Shown: positions 45,626 through 55,255, counted from the stretch's first letter. The stretch: 64,000 nt of DNA from Polluticaenibacter yanchengensis (GCA_027854065.1 JAQGEF010000011.1:62001-126000); one strand, 5' to 3'. Program-made: numbers and translations. Notes: generated by a model not told the origin, from the sequence alone.

Positions 45626-46135
45626 ATGCAGTCTATTATCGAATTACCCGGAAAGCAAATAGTGCTTAAGAGAAATGAATTTCTTTTATCCGCCAATAGA
45701 ACGGACACCAATATCTATTTTATAGAATCAGGAAGCTTAAAGATCTCCATAAGAGACCAGGATGAAGAACAGATCATCCGCCTGGGCTATCAGTCAAACC
45801 TCTTGGTCGCATTAGACTCTTTCCTTACTCATCAACCATCCGCCTTCTACATCCAGGCCATAAAGAAAACAACCCTTAAAATCATTACCAGAGAGGCATT
45901 AACGACCTTCTTAAATACTGACAGTGAACACCAGGTATTATGGAATAAAATATTAGAGGACCTGGTGCTACAGCAAATGGAAAGAGAGATCGATCTGCTC
46001 ACCACCTCGCCTAAAGAGCGCTATTTAAGAGTATTAAAAAGAAGTCCCCGCTTATTCCAGGAAATACCAGGTAAATATATTGCCAACTATCTTCGCATGA
46101 GTGCAGAAACCCTCTCCCGCTTACAAAAGTCTTGA
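45626..46135 (+). CDS. Crp/Fnr family regulator, C-terminus probably frameshifted
   Basis: 169 residues. The cyclic-nucleotide-binding-type beta-roll spans about 5-110 (IYFIESGSLKISIRDQDEEQ, IIRLGYQSNLLVALDSFLTH). The helix-turn-helix is at the C-terminus (IPGKYIANYLRMSAETLSRL). The frame stops at LSRLQKS, right at the end of the recognition helix, while the next frame continues LDLDQSLKERDV to a stop at 46169. The family often carries a short tail like this. It lies 6 nt behind the phosphodiesterase gene and is probably cotranscribed. The ligand is unknown. Confidence 0.87.
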   Translation: MQSIIELPGKQIVLKRNEFLLSANRTDTNIYFIESGSLKISIRDQDEEQIIRLGYQSNLLVALDSFLTHQPSAFYIQAIKKTTLKIITREALTTFLNTDSEHQVLWNKILEDLVLQQMEREIDLLTTSPKERYLRVLKRSPRLFQEIPGKYIANYLRMSAETLSRLQKS

Positions 46136-46193
46136 TTTGGATCAATCTTTAAAAGAGAGGGATGTATGAATTTTGCTACATAAATATTTCAAT

Positions 46194-46736
46194 ATGCAAA
46201 CGAGCACGCTCATACAATCTCTTACCAAAGCTTCAGACCTCATCTTAGACCAGGCAGCATTCTTAAATACATTGGACATAGAATCCCTAACTTCCAGGAC
46301 ATCACCCTATAGCTGGAATATCCTAGAATGCCTGCAGCACCTTAATCTTTATTACGACTTCTATTTACCGGAGATCAGGCAGGCAATTGAAAATAACCGG
46401 ACCCAGCCTGAGGCTACATTTAAACCAGGTATTTTAGGAAATTACTTTGCAGAAAGTATGCTGCCAAAAGATAAACTGAACAAAATGAAAACATTTAAAA
46501 ACAAAAATCCTTTAAACAGCAATCTTGATAAATCAGTCATTGATCAGTTCATCCGCAACCAGGAAATATTTTCCGGGTTGGTCCAATCATCAGCTTCAGT
46601 CAATCTTAATAAAGCGAAGGTTAAAATATCCATCGCACCTTTTATAAAGCTAAAATTAGGCGACACCTTCAGGTTTATAACGAATCATAATATCCGTCAT
46701 TTTAAGCAAATTGACAATATATTGAAAGCGCAGTAA
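46194..46736 (+). CDS. DinB superfamily protein
   Basis: A protein of 180 residues from ATG 46194 (MQTSTLIQSLTKASDLIL); an upstream TTG extends the frame without gain. It is a four-helix bundle of the DinB/YfiT type, with SPYSWNILECLQHLNLYYDF near 43 (first metal His) and RFITNHNIRHFKQIDNILKA at the C-terminus (remaining His ligands). Many members are metal-dependent thiol transferases; the substrate is unknown. It follows the Crp/Fnr gene by about 58 nt and may form part of the same operon. Confidence 0.85.
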   Translation: MQTSTLIQSLTKASDLILDQAAFLNTLDIESLTSRTSPYSWNILECLQHLNLYYDFYLPEIRQAIENNRTQPEATFKPGILGNYFAESMLPKDKLNKMKTFKNKNPLNSNLDKSVIDQFIRNQEIFSGLVQSSASVNLNKAKVKISIAPFIKLKLGDTFRFITNHNIRHFKQIDNILKAQ

Positions 46737-47280
46737 TTATTCCCGTTTTATATTGCACGTTAACTCTTTGCTGCACTAACTAACCTTTAATAACGGCCAT
46801 CACACATAACAACCACACAACACATTCCCATGTCCCCTCCCGGAAGGATTAAGGCCCGTACAATATCATAAGCAGTTTTATAGTTTTATATATTACCATT
46901 ACTCGCACAACCACATAACAAGTGCTTCTGTCCCCTCCCGGGAGGGGTTGGGGTGGGTTTATGCATTTTAAATGATCAAAACTGCCTTTTTAGAACAAAA
47001 TGGAGTCATTCTCAGCGCAGCAAAGAATCCCATTCCCCTTTCGAACGAAGTGAAGAAAGAGCATTGCAAAATAGGATGGCGATTTTTCCTAGGGTTGCAT
47101 ACAATTCAAAGCAGTTTCAATTTGACCTCGTCAAAATGACCAGAAACAATGATATCCTAGACACTGAACAGTCATTCTGAGCGCAGCGAAGAATCCCATA
47201 CCCATTGCTGAACAAATTACACCAACACAATAGCAGCATCCGCAATCTTGGAGTTAGAAATCAGGTCCAATTTCAAGAAC
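46737..47280. repeat. Intergenic repeats (CCCCTCCCGGGAGGGG and GAACAGTCATTCTGAG types)
   Basis: No gene is supported. About 46825-46850 and 46921-46960 carry TGTCCCCTCCCGGGAGGGG-like palindromes, the second matching the reverse complement of 11836-11880. About 46960-47215 is a degenerate unit of the tandem repeat seen at 11.4 kb (GTCATTCTCAGCGCAGC, AACGAAGTGAAGAAA, GAACAGTCATTCTGAGCGC). Confidence 0.65.
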
Positions 47281-47286
47281 AAACAT

Positions 47287-47322
47287 AAAAAAAGAACGGG
47301 CAACCATTCAGCCACCCGTTCC
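47287..47322 (-). terminator. Terminator of the CHU_C protein gene
   Basis: On the minus strand, GAACGGG/CCCGTTC with a 14-nt loop is followed by TTTTTTT. Confidence 0.8.
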
Positions 47323-47344
47323 AAATATTATAAATATATCTTAA

Positions 47345-50300
47345 CTATCTTAACAACGTAATAGCACCTTTAAACACAGGAGAACCATCCCTTAAGTTGA
47401 CAACATAATAGTAAGTACCAACCGGCATCGGTTTACCATTCCTTGTACCGTCCCACGGCACATTATATCCGGTAGATTTAAAGACGATCGTACCATACCG
47501 GTCAAAAACTTCTACCGAAGCATTGCTGTATTCAGCCAGGTTTCTTATTTGCCAGGTATCATTCATGCCGTCACCATTGGGGCTAAAAGCATTCGTAAAA
47601 ACAGGCATAGGAATATACTTCACAAAAATATCCCTGCTGCTCATACAACCCTTATCACTGGTAACCGTTAAGCGGTAAGTAATATCCTCCTGCGTAGAGG
47701 TGATTGGGTTAGCAATATCCGTCCTGTCCAGGTACAAGCCCGGAGACCATACAAAAGTATTAACTGAAGTTGCCGTAATCGTTACAGGCATTTGCAAGCT
47801 ATTGCCCATTGTCACATTCACAGGTTCTTTTACCTCAATCACAGGTTTCGCATTTACCACCACAGTAGACATAACCGTATCAGAGTGGCAACCGTTTTTC
47901 AAAGTATAGAACATACTTACAGGATAAGTACCCGCCTGCGTGTACAAATGACTGTCAGCGTCCGCACTTATCCGGTTCCCGTCTTTAAAATCCAATGACC
48001 ATTTATCAATGTCTGCGGCATTCGCATTACCGGAGCCTCTGAAATTAACCACCTCACCCAAACAGATTGAGTTATCAGAAGTCGTCATCGTTAACAATGG
48101 CTGCTCAGTAAAATCCGATATAACCTGCGTAATACTATCCTTACAACCCTTACTACTCTCTACCAGTAACTTCACATTATAACTGCCCGGTCTTGTAAAA
48201 TTCAGCACACCGTTTTTAAGAGTTGATTGCTGGTTGGAAAAATCCGAGCGCCAGGAATATTTCAACTCATTCGCAGTACCGTCAGCTATTGTAGAGTTAT
48301 TTACAAAAACAGCTTCACCCGCCGGTAAACAAACCGTAGATGGCAGGTTAAAAGCCGCAGTTGGCAACTGGCTCAGTGGCACACTTAAAGTAACACCCTC
48401 ACTCGTACAACCATTCCCATTCGTTACCCGTAATGAAGCAGGGAACGAAGTAATATTTTCAAAAGCAGCAGTAGTCACAGAACTCGTATTTTGTGAAATT
48501 GGAGAATTATTGGCACTCCAGGCATAGTCCGTAATATTCGCACCGCCATTATCACTGATATTCGCTGTTAATACCACCGGCGTACCTTCACACGCATTCG
48601 TATAGGTAAATGTCGCTTTAGGGCCCCTGCCTATATTCATCGTCTGCACAAACGCATCGCTCACGCATCCCGTTTCAGATACAGCTTTCAAAGATAGCTG
48701 GTAGCTGCCCACAGTTGAATATGAGATAGCCGGCAAAACACTCAGTGTCGTCGTATCCAGTTTATTATTGCCAAAATTCCAATATAGTTTACTAATCGTG
48801 CTCGGAGCACTGATAGCAGACTCATTAGAAAAGTTGATAACCGTATTTTCACAATATGGTGCGGTTGTCTTATATCCCGCAGTCGGCTTGTTGGAAAAAG
48901 CCAGTGTTTTAGTCGTAACCGATTCACAACCGATCTCATCAAATACAGTCTGCGACACATGATAGCTGCCGGTTCCCGCATAAGCATGAGAAGTATTGAT
49001 ATCATCAGTCGTATTACCGTCTCCGAATTGCCATAAGTATTTTGCGATCCTCATACTACCCGCTGTAGAAGTATTCGTAAAAGTGACCGGTTCATTAATA
49101 CAGTTCGTACTTGCATAGTTAAAACCCGAAACAGGCTTTTGTACCACATTCAGATCAAAGTCAAAACTTGTTTCACCACCGCAATTATCAGTGCCGTTTG
49201 TCTTTATAACAATACTCACCGGGTAAGTATTCGCACTGTTAATGATTTTAGAACCACTTAATGGAAAACGGTATAACGTAACACCATCTACCACGTAAGT
49301 AGAATCAGGAGAAGGATTATTAATCGTTTCATCACCAAACAAACCATTAAATTTCCACGTCAAAGACAGCGGCAAATATGGCAACGTAAAATACATCTTG
49401 AAGTTCGTACTTAAGCAGGTAGAAGTCGTTAGTACAGGCGCATCATCATTCTTAATAGTAATAAACCTGTTCAGGTCCCGGATACTCGTACCCGCATTAT
49501 ACCCGTAAGACTCCACATTACCATATCCATAAGCAATAGCCATAAAATTGCTGTCAGCCTTTAAATTCTGGATAGGGTTCTCCAAAGTAATCGTCGTTAC
49601 ATCCTCCTGCAAATACGAAAAATCAGTACCCGGAATAGCAACAAAAGAACCGGTGGGGGCATTCCCGTTAATTTTGAAACTCGAAGCAGCATTCGATTTT
49701 ATAATAATATTCAGCAAACACTTATTTACATTACTTTGGCCCGGTGGCACATACCTGCTATGAGCAGAAAATACCGTAATATCATTAATTGTCTGTTCCA
49801 GCGGGTTTAAAATAATCATTTCCGGGTCAGCGCTAATCGTATTACTGTAACAACTCTGGCTCGTAATAAACTGCACCACCGATATCGGCTTATCAGCAGT
49901 TATCTTGGTAGGTTTGTCAGTCCGGTACTCGTAATAACTATTATTCACCAATCCCAGCAGTTGAGTCGTAGCACCATCTTCAAGTTTTGTCACCGATGTA
50001 TTCGGCTCCGATATATACACCCTTATAATATCCGAGTTCCTGTCCTTAAAAGGAGCTGTCAGGTAATTCTTCCCCCAGGAGCCTACCGGGAACAATTGCT
50101 GGTATAAATTATCGCCACCACTTGGGGAAGCACAACCAAAAGCACTCCAGGTACTGCTGGAAAATACCGCGATCGGCTTACAGGCCTCACCATTCAAGGC
50201 CACCGAATTCACCGTAGTACCGGAAATATCAGAATTAGCTTCAAACTGAACCTGGTAAACATCTCCCGCCTTAGGCAATGTCACACTCAACACAGAGCCT

Positions 50301-50860
50301 GCAGCCTTGTTCGTAATAGTTCTCGCTTTCGTAACAATTTCTACGGTTGTATTCGCCTCTTTAGCCACCACAGTTATAACCGGGCGGCCACTGATACTAC
50401 CACCGCCACCACCAATGCTCGGGTACAGAGGCGTTATATAATTACGTCCCCACACATTCGTTGGCAATACCAGTGTAGCAGCAGACCTTGCCGTCTTTAT
50501 AATATGACTATACACCACCACCGGTTTCTCCGCCACTACCCTCACTGCCGAGTTAGATTTAATACCATCCTCCTGGTTCAGGTACACCTCGGTATTAGGC
50601 ACATCACCATTCGGGCCAATAAATATACGTTTCACAGTATTCGCTTCAATGTTGAAATCAACCGTCCTGCTACCCACATATACCGTTCCCTTTGTAGCCA
50701 CATCACTCGTTATATATAAGCCCATTACCGCCTGGGCTTCGTCAGCATGCTTGGGAAATGTAATATAAAAATCCTTACCCTTATTAGAAAAGTCCTGCGC
50801 GTATGCACCATTAAAAGCACAAACTATCAATATTAAAATAAACAGCAAACTCCTCAACAT
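47345..50860 (-). CDS. Secreted PKD-repeat protein with gliding-motility C-terminal domain (T9SS cargo)
   Basis: A 1171-residue protein with a signal peptide (SLLFILILIVCAFNGAYAQ). A ~400-residue N-terminal IgGFc-binding-like region follows (DFSNKGKDFYITFPKHADEA, VVVYSHIIKTARSAATLVLP, VWGRNYITPLYP). Several PKD-type beta-sandwiches come next (YLWQFGDGNTTDDINTSHAY, LYWNFGNNKLDTTTLS, WSLDFKDGNRISADADSHLY). The end is the CHU_C/T9SS type B sorting domain (FTNAFSPNGDGMNDTWQIRN, VEVFDRYGTIVFKS, WDGTRNGKPMPVGTYYYV). It is expected to be exported by the type IX system and attached to the surface, possibly as an adhesin. The PorP/SprF-type partner that usually pairs with type B cargo is not adjacent. 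Confidence 0.9.
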   Translation of the reverse strand: MLRSLLFILILIVCAFNGAYAQDFSNKGKDFYITFPKHADEAQAVMGLYITSDVATKGTVYVGSRTVDFNIEANTVKRIFIGPNGDVPNTEVYLNQEDGIKSNSAVRVVAEKPVVVYSHIIKTARSAATLVLPTNVWGRNYITPLYPSIGGGGGSISGRPVITVVAKEANTTVEIVTKARTITNKAAGSVLSVTLPKAGDVYQVQFEANSDISGTTVNSVALNGEACKPIAVFSSSTWSAFGCASPSGGDNLYQQLFPVGSWGKNYLTAPFKDRNSDIIRVYISEPNTSVTKLEDGATTQLLGLVNNSYYEYRTDKPTKITADKPISVVQFITSQSCYSNTISADPEMIILNPLEQTINDITVFSAHSRYVPPGQSNVNKCLLNIIIKSNAASSFKINGNAPTGSFVAIPGTDFSYLQEDVTTITLENPIQNLKADSNFMAIAYGYGNVESYGYNAGTSIRDLNRFITIKNDDAPVLTTSTCLSTNFKMYFTLPYLPLSLTWKFNGLFGDETINNPSPDSTYVVDGVTLYRFPLSGSKIINSANTYPVSIVIKTNGTDNCGGETSFDFDLNVVQKPVSGFNYASTNCINEPVTFTNTSTAGSMRIAKYLWQFGDGNTTDDINTSHAYAGTGSYHVSQTVFDEIGCESVTTKTLAFSNKPTAGYKTTAPYCENTVINFSNESAISAPSTISKLYWNFGNNKLDTTTLSVLPAISYSTVGSYQLSLKAVSETGCVSDAFVQTMNIGRGPKATFTYTNACEGTPVVLTANISDNGGANITDYAWSANNSPISQNTSSVTTAAFENITSFPASLRVTNGNGCTSEGVTLSVPLSQLPTAAFNLPSTVCLPAGEAVFVNNSTIADGTANELKYSWRSDFSNQQSTLKNGVLNFTRPGSYNVKLLVESSKGCKDSITQVISDFTEQPLLTMTTSDNSICLGEVVNFRGSGNANAADIDKWSLDFKDGNRISADADSHLYTQAGTYPVSMFYTLKNGCHSDTVMSTVVVNAKPVIEVKEPVNVTMGNSLQMPVTITATSVNTFVWSPGLYLDRTDIANPITSTQEDITYRLTVTSDKGCMSSRDIFVKYIPMPVFTNAFSPNGDGMNDTWQIRNLAEYSNASVEVFDRYGTIVFKSTGYNVPWDGTRNGKPMPVGTYYYVVNLRDGSPVFKGAITLLR

Positions 50861-50918
50861 CCAATTATATTTTAGTATAAATAATGATATAAAAATAAAG
50901 ATTATCTCACTAACAACA

Positions 50919-51338
50919 TCAGTAATGATGTCCCAGGTAATCTTTTAACATGATCGTAGCCGCCATTTCGTCTACAAGGCCCTTATTATTCCTTCGATCT
51001 TTTTTCTTTACACCACTCTCTATCAAGGCCCTTACCGCCAGTTTACTGGTATAAGTCTCATCCACCGTTTCTATAGGTATCGTAAAAAGTTTCCGGTATC
51101 GGTTCATAAAAGCCCTTACCAAAGGCGTCGCGTGCGTATCAGAACCATCCAAAGATTTCGGCAGCCCGATAATCACCTTATCCACCTCCTCCGACTTAAA
51201 ATAGGCTGTCAGAAAGTCAAACAAGTCCTTAGTATGCATCGTTGTCAGTCCCGTTGCTATTATTTGCAAAGGGTCCGTCACAGCTATTCCGGTACGTTTA
51301 CTGCCAAAATCTATACTTACAATTCTACCCATATTCAT
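50919..51338 (-). CDS. ruvX: Putative pre-16S rRNA nuclease / Holliday junction resolvase YqgF
   Basis: A 139-residue RNase H-fold protein. Motifs are RIVSIDFGSKRTGIAVTDP with the first catalytic Asp, VIIGLPKSLDGSDT near 58, and ETVDETYTSKLA with the second acidic site near 97, ending with NKGLVDEMAATIMLKDYL. The family trims 16S rRNA precursors and is essential in many bacteria. Either Met 1 or Met 3 could be the start. The next gene on this strand is the UbiA-family gene upstream, separated by a partial dispersed repeat. Confidence 0.95.
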   Translation of the reverse strand: MNMGRIVSIDFGSKRTGIAVTDPLQIIATGLTTMHTKDLFDFLTAYFKSEEVDKVIIGLPKSLDGSDTHATPLVRAFMNRYRKLFTIPIETVDETYTSKLAVRALIESGVKKKDRRNNKGLVDEMAATIMLKDYLGHHY

Positions 51339-51339
51339 T

Positions 51340-51384
51340 TTTTATTGGGGGCTGTCCCTTTACCACGGCTGCTATTTCCGGGCT
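51340..51384 (+). repeat. Truncated dispersed repeat (GGGGGCTGT end)
   Basis: Only the start of the family is present: TTTTTATTGGGGGCTGTCCC followed by a CGGCTGCTATTTCCGGGCT segment. Confidence 0.45.
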
Positions 51385-52398
51385 TTAATAGTTCAACGTA
51401 TCTGCAGATAAAATAAAGATGTCAGCAATGACAAATGCAGCAAAAACCACCGAAGCAATACCATTAGCCGTCATAAATGCAATATTCACCTTACTCAGGT
51501 CATTTGGCTTCACAATACTATGCTGGTATACCAGCATCGCTACAAACACTCCAACCCCTATCCAGTACAGCCAGTGAAAATGACCGTAAAAACCCGCATA
51601 AATAACAGCCGCCGCACTTACAATATGCAGCAGAGTACTCGCGAACAAAGCATTTTTAGTACCCAATGCAGTTGGGATCGAATGTAGTTTCATACTTTTA
51701 TCAAAACCTTCGTCCTGCAATGCGTAGATCACATCAAAACCACTTACCCAACACAACACAGCTATAGAAAACAATACAGGCAACAGGTCAAACTGGCCAA
51801 CAACAGCAAGATAAGCACCAATTGGTGCCAGTGCCAAACCCAAACCCAATACCAGGTGACATAAAGCCGTAAAACGTTTCGTATAGCTGTAAAACAATAT
51901 CACAAACAAAGCCACGGGACTTAAATAAAAACAAAGCCGGTTAATAAAAAATGTCGCCCCGATAAACACCACGCAGTTAATAATCGTAAACATTAAAGCG
52001 TTTTTAGGTGTAATAATACCCGCCGGTATCTCCCTGACTGCCGTACGCGGATTCAGCGCATCAAACTTACGGTCCAGGTAACGGTTAAATCCCATGGCCG
52101 CAGAACGAGCCGTCACCATACACAACAAAAACAAACCAAAAAGAACCAAAAGCTCAGTCGTAAAGTTCATATTTGCAATACCGGCTATCAACCTGCTTTT
52201 AGCAGTCACCACATCATCCGCACCAACCGTGAAATTAGTAAATTGCCGCTCATTTAAATAACTACCATAATAAAACCTCATTAGCGGTGCCGCTCCCAGG
52301 AAAAAACCGATCAAAGCAAATGGTAGGGCGAATATTGTATGAGAAAACTTTACTAAACTTAAATAACTTTTTACAGAACTCTTTCTTTTATTAAACAT
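51385..52398 (-). CDS. UbiA-family prenyltransferase (quinone biosynthesis)
   Basis: 337 residues from ATG 52398; the longer frame to 52461 overlaps the methyltransferase stop region and lacks conservation. About eight membrane helices. The first Asp-rich motif is NRYLDRKFDALNPRTAVREI near 105, and the second, DVIYALQDEGFD, lies near 225. The family joins polyprenyl chains to aromatic quinone precursors. By homology this is the 4-hydroxybenzoate polyprenyltransferase type. In menaquinone-only Bacteroidota such proteins may serve the futalosine pathway (MqnP). The gene is 4 nt behind the TrmH-family gene. Confidence 0.88.
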   Translation of the reverse strand: MFNKRKSSVKSYLSLVKFSHTIFALPFALIGFFLGAAPLMRFYYGSYLNERQFTNFTVGADDVVTAKSRLIAGIANMNFTTELLVLFGLFLLCMVTARSAAMGFNRYLDRKFDALNPRTAVREIPAGIITPKNALMFTIINCVVFIGATFFINRLCFYLSPVALFVILFYSYTKRFTALCHLVLGLGLALAPIGAYLAVVGQFDLLPVLFSIAVLCWVSGFDVIYALQDEGFDKSMKLHSIPTALGTKNALFASTLLHIVSAAAVIYAGFYGHFHWLYWIGVGVFVAMLVYQHSIVKPNDLSKVNIAFMTANGIASVVFAAFVIADIFILSADTLNY

Positions 52399-52402
52399 AT
52401 CA

Positions 52403-52939
52403 TTATTTACTTGAAATATAAAACTCAGCCATTTTGTACAATACAATACCCGTAGCCACACTAATATTCAAAGAATGTTTCGTGCCCATTTGAGGAATCT
52501 CTATACAATAGCTGCTTTCATTAATAATCTCCTGGTCCACACCGTCCACTTCATTACCCATCACAACCGCTATTTTAGATTGACCGTCCCACTGCACAGC
52601 CGGTAAAGACACACTGTTCGTTACCTGTTCCACACTTACAATAGTATAACCCTCATCTTTCAGCAATTGGATCGCATTCATTGTTTCATCAACATATTTC
52701 CAGGTAACCGTATCTGTACTACCCAATGCCGTCTTATGAATGTCCCTGTGAGGCGGGCAAGGCGTAAATCCACATAAATAAATAGCTTCCACCAAAAAAG
52801 CATCTGAACTTCTGAAAACACTGCCAACATTATGCATGCTCCGCACATTATCCAGCACAACTACCAAAGGCATTTTTTCCGCCTGCTTAAAACTTTCTGC
52901 ATCCATACGCCCCAGTGCGTCCATGCTCAACTTTTCCAT
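52403..52939 (-). CDS. TrmH/SpoU-family RNA 2'-O-methyltransferase
   Basis: 178 residues from ATG 52939 (MEKLSMDALGRMDAESFKQA). The frame continues upstream to 53017 with sequence unlike the family. It is a SPOUT fold with the three motifs: VVLDNVRSMHNVGSVFRSSD near 28, IAVVMGNEVDGVDQEIINES near 127 and CIEIPQMGTKHSLNISVATG near 150 (knotted SAM site). The target nucleotide is unknown; family members methylate tRNA or 23S rRNA. It overlaps no neighbour and probably leads the UbiA-family gene in one transcript. Confidence 0.93.
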   Translation of the reverse strand: MEKLSMDALGRMDAESFKQAEKMPLVVVLDNVRSMHNVGSVFRSSDAFLVEAIYLCGFTPCPPHRDIHKTALGSTDTVTWKYVDETMNAIQLLKDEGYTIVSVEQVTNSVSLPAVQWDGQSKIAVVMGNEVDGVDQEIINESSYCIEIPQMGTKHSLNISVATGIVLYKMAEFYISSK

Positions 52940-53087
52940 TCGGCAAATTTCGCAATGATTTTCAAATGTGCCAATTAAAAGAATAAATAATTCACTACCA
53001 TTAATATTATCTAACATTCATTAATTTGCCACATAAAGCTGCCATAAAACATTATTGCACAAAAAAACTTCCAATAATTGCAGATTC

Positions 53088-53693
53088 ATGAAAAAAGTAT
53101 ATGATGCCGACTTCACATTATCTACCAGGGAAGCACTCATCGGCTTTTACAGGTTCAATAAACTAAATGTCGCAAAAGACTTTCAGGCACACTGCGTAAG
53201 AGTGTATATAGGTTGCATCCTCGCACCCGTTCCCAATATACAGGCCCGCAAAAAGTACCTGCAATTTCACGACTTACACCATATAATGGCAGGCTATGGC
53301 ATAGACCGCATCGGAGAAAGTGAGATCAGCGCGTGGGAACTCGGCGCAAGAAGCTGCCGCAAGCCCATCATTTCCCTCATGAACCTCTTTGCCCTGTCAA
53401 CAGGGTTCATACTTAATCCCCGAAGAGTCACCAACGCCTTTTACAGAGGTTGCAAAAGCAGGAACCTTTACTACCTATCAGGCAAAATGACAAGTGAAGA
53501 AATTGACCGGATCAGTTTACACGAAGTAAGCAAAACACATTTGGATATCCGTCCGGATGTAAAATACAAATGGCTAAGGCAGGCAGAGTTCGCAGGCTAT
53601 ATTACCATTTCACTCATCATACACCTGTTTATGCTAGTAGCCGGGAAACTAATGATCTGGATAGATCAGTTCAGAAAAAAGATCAATAAATAA
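53088..53693 (+). CDS. Coq4-like protein
   Basis: A 201-residue protein from ATG 53088. The centre carries YLQFHDLHHIMAGYGIDRIG, followed by ESEISAWELG, close to the metal-binding HDxxHxxxGY…GE motif of the Coq4 ubiquinone-complex protein. The C-terminus has a hydrophobic helix (GYITISLIIHLFMLVAGKLM) that would attach it to the membrane. It is transcribed divergently from the TrmH-family-UbiA pair, which fits a quinone-pathway link, though a Bacteroidota cell would be expected to make menaquinone rather than ubiquinone. Assignment rests on the motif only. Confidence 0.65.
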   Translation: MKKVYDADFTLSTREALIGFYRFNKLNVAKDFQAHCVRVYIGCILAPVPNIQARKKYLQFHDLHHIMAGYGIDRIGESEISAWELGARSCRKPIISLMNLFALSTGFILNPRRVTNAFYRGCKSRNLYYLSGKMTSEEIDRISLHEVSKTHLDIRPDVKYKWLRQAEFAGYITISLIIHLFMLVAGKLMIWIDQFRKKINK

Positions 53694-53697
53694 TTAC

Positions 53698-54183
53698 CTA
53701 TATCGTATAAGCTTTAATAATACCAGCATGTTGCGGAAAACAAGTCAGAAGTGCTCCCCTTTCCGCCAGCACAAAATCTTCAAAATCAAACCCCGGGGCC
53801 ACCACGCAACTTACCAGGCAATACCCCTTAAAAGCCTCAACACTCGCTGCAAACCACACATTCGCCGGTATCACCACCTGCAGCTTTTCACCCCTTAAAA
53901 CATTCCTGCCCAAACGTTCAGTCACCAGCGAACCATCAGCATGCAATACAAATATGTTCAGAGGCTCACCTTCATGATAAAACCACATTTCGTCAGAAGA
54001 TATTTTATGAAAATGAGAACGGTCATTATCACTTAACATATAAAAAATTGCCGTACCCGCATTTCTTACCTTACCATTTCCAAGAGATATCTTCTCCGCA
54101 CTCCTATAAGTCTCCTTATAAAAGCCACCCTCAGGGTGTACCTGCAAACCATATTGCACAATCAGGTCTTCCTTACTCATCAT
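53698..54183 (-). CDS. Cupin-fold protein (DUF985 / cupin_5)
   Basis: 161 residues. The DUF985 pattern is clear: YGLQVHPEGGFYKETYRS near 11, AIFYMLSDNDRSHFHKISSD and EMWFYHEGEPLNIFVL near 50-75 with metal-like His/Glu, and VIPANVWFAA and CCLV-like VSCVVAPGFDFEDFVLA near 125. Members are small beta-barrels, some related to sugar epimerases; the reaction is unknown. It converges with the Coq4-like gene (4-nt gap between stops). The start is either of two adjacent ATGs. Confidence 0.92.
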   Translation of the reverse strand: MMSKEDLIVQYGLQVHPEGGFYKETYRSAEKISLGNGKVRNAGTAIFYMLSDNDRSHFHKISSDEMWFYHEGEPLNIFVLHADGSLVTERLGRNVLRGEKLQVVIPANVWFAASVEAFKGYCLVSCVVAPGFDFEDFVLAERGALLTCFPQHAGIIKAYTI

Positions 54184-54250
54184 CAGGATAATTATAATTT
54201 ATGAATACTGCCAAAAGATCAATGCTTTACCAATGCTATTCTACACCTTA

Positions 54251-55255
54251 TTACTTGCTCCGCTTCGTAAAAGAATACAACAGGTAAAACAAAAACGGTA
54301 AAATAAAAATACTCCCCAGCACAAGCGCCCAACCCAATACCTCTATCGTTTTTGGAGCAGCCATATGCTCTAACAAAGACAGATGATTACCATTACTCAA
54401 AAATACGATATTCGTATTATTCGTATAAGTAGCTGCAACCAAAATCATCACCACCTGGAAACCCGCCAAAAACCTTACCGGCAATAACATCCGTCGCTTT
54501 ATACAATAAAAAATAACACCCAGCGCCACTGTTGCCAGCAAAATAGCCACAATACCTATAGCACCACTAAATACCAATGTGAATAACGGAATTTTCTCCA
54601 GGTAAGCATTCAGAAACACCAAAGCGCCGGATATAACCACGTACACCATTACCTTCTTCGCTTTCCGCACAAGAATGGCCAACTCATGATCATTACGCGT
54701 TTCCCGAAGCGCGAAAATACTCGCCAGGTAAGCGCAGATAGAGATCGTAAATAACCCCACAGATACCCCGAACCAGTTAAGCCAGCTAAAAATATATTTA
54801 TCCGGAAACGGCGCCTCCTCCGCTATCAGTTTATGAGAAATAGTAGATGCAGCTATCACCCCAAGGAAAAACGGCGTCAGTAAACTGGAAAAATAAAAGA
54901 TCTGCGTGTATAACTTCTGCCACCGGTCCTCCACCGCGTCATAATGTAAAAACGTAAAAGCAGTGCCACGCGCAATAATGCCCACCAGCATCAGTACAAA
55001 CGGGATATGCAAACTAATAGATAAAGTAGAATACACCACCGGGAAACCCACAAACATAATCACAATAGCAATGATCAGCCACATATGATTCGCCTCCCAT
55101 ACCGGCGCCATCGACTCATACATCACACCCTGGATCTTAGCACGGTCCTTCTTATTCGTCATTAATTCAATAATGCCCGCTCCGAAATCCGAGCCGCCGA
55201 ATATTAAATACAAGCAAATGGACAACCATAGAAAACCAATTACAACATAAATCAT
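54251..55255 (-). CDS. cydB: Cytochrome bd ubiquinol/menaquinol oxidase subunit II
   Basis: 334 residues, nine membrane helices, partner of CydA in the high-affinity terminal oxidase. Landmarks are FLWLSICLYLIFGGSDFGAG at the N-terminus, ESMAPVWEANHMWLIIAIVI near 47 and FPVVYSTLSISLHIPFVLML near 70. The ATG overlaps the cydA stop by 4 nt (ATGA), so the pair is translationally coupled. Confidence 0.96.
   Translation of the reverse strand: MIYVVIGFLWLSICLYLIFGGSDFGAGIIELMTNKKDRAKIQGVMYESMAPVWEANHMWLIIAIVIMFVGFPVVYSTLSISLHIPFVLMLVGIIARGTAFTFLHYDAVEDRWQKLYTQIFYFSSLLTPFFLGVIAASTISHKLIAEEAPFPDKYIFSWLNWFGVSVGLFTISICAYLASIFALRETRNDHELAILVRKAKKVMVYVVISGALVFLNAYLEKIPLFTLVFSGAIGIVAILLATVALGVIFYCIKRRMLLPVRFLAGFQVVMILVAATYTNNTNIVFLSNGNHLSLLEHMAAPKTIEVLGWALVLGSIFILPFLFYLLYSFTKRSK

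Noticed and set aside
47345..50860. Possible phage tail or adhesin locus
   Set aside because: The PKD and CHU_C domains and the signal peptide identify it as a Bacteroidota secreted surface protein; no phage genes are nearby.
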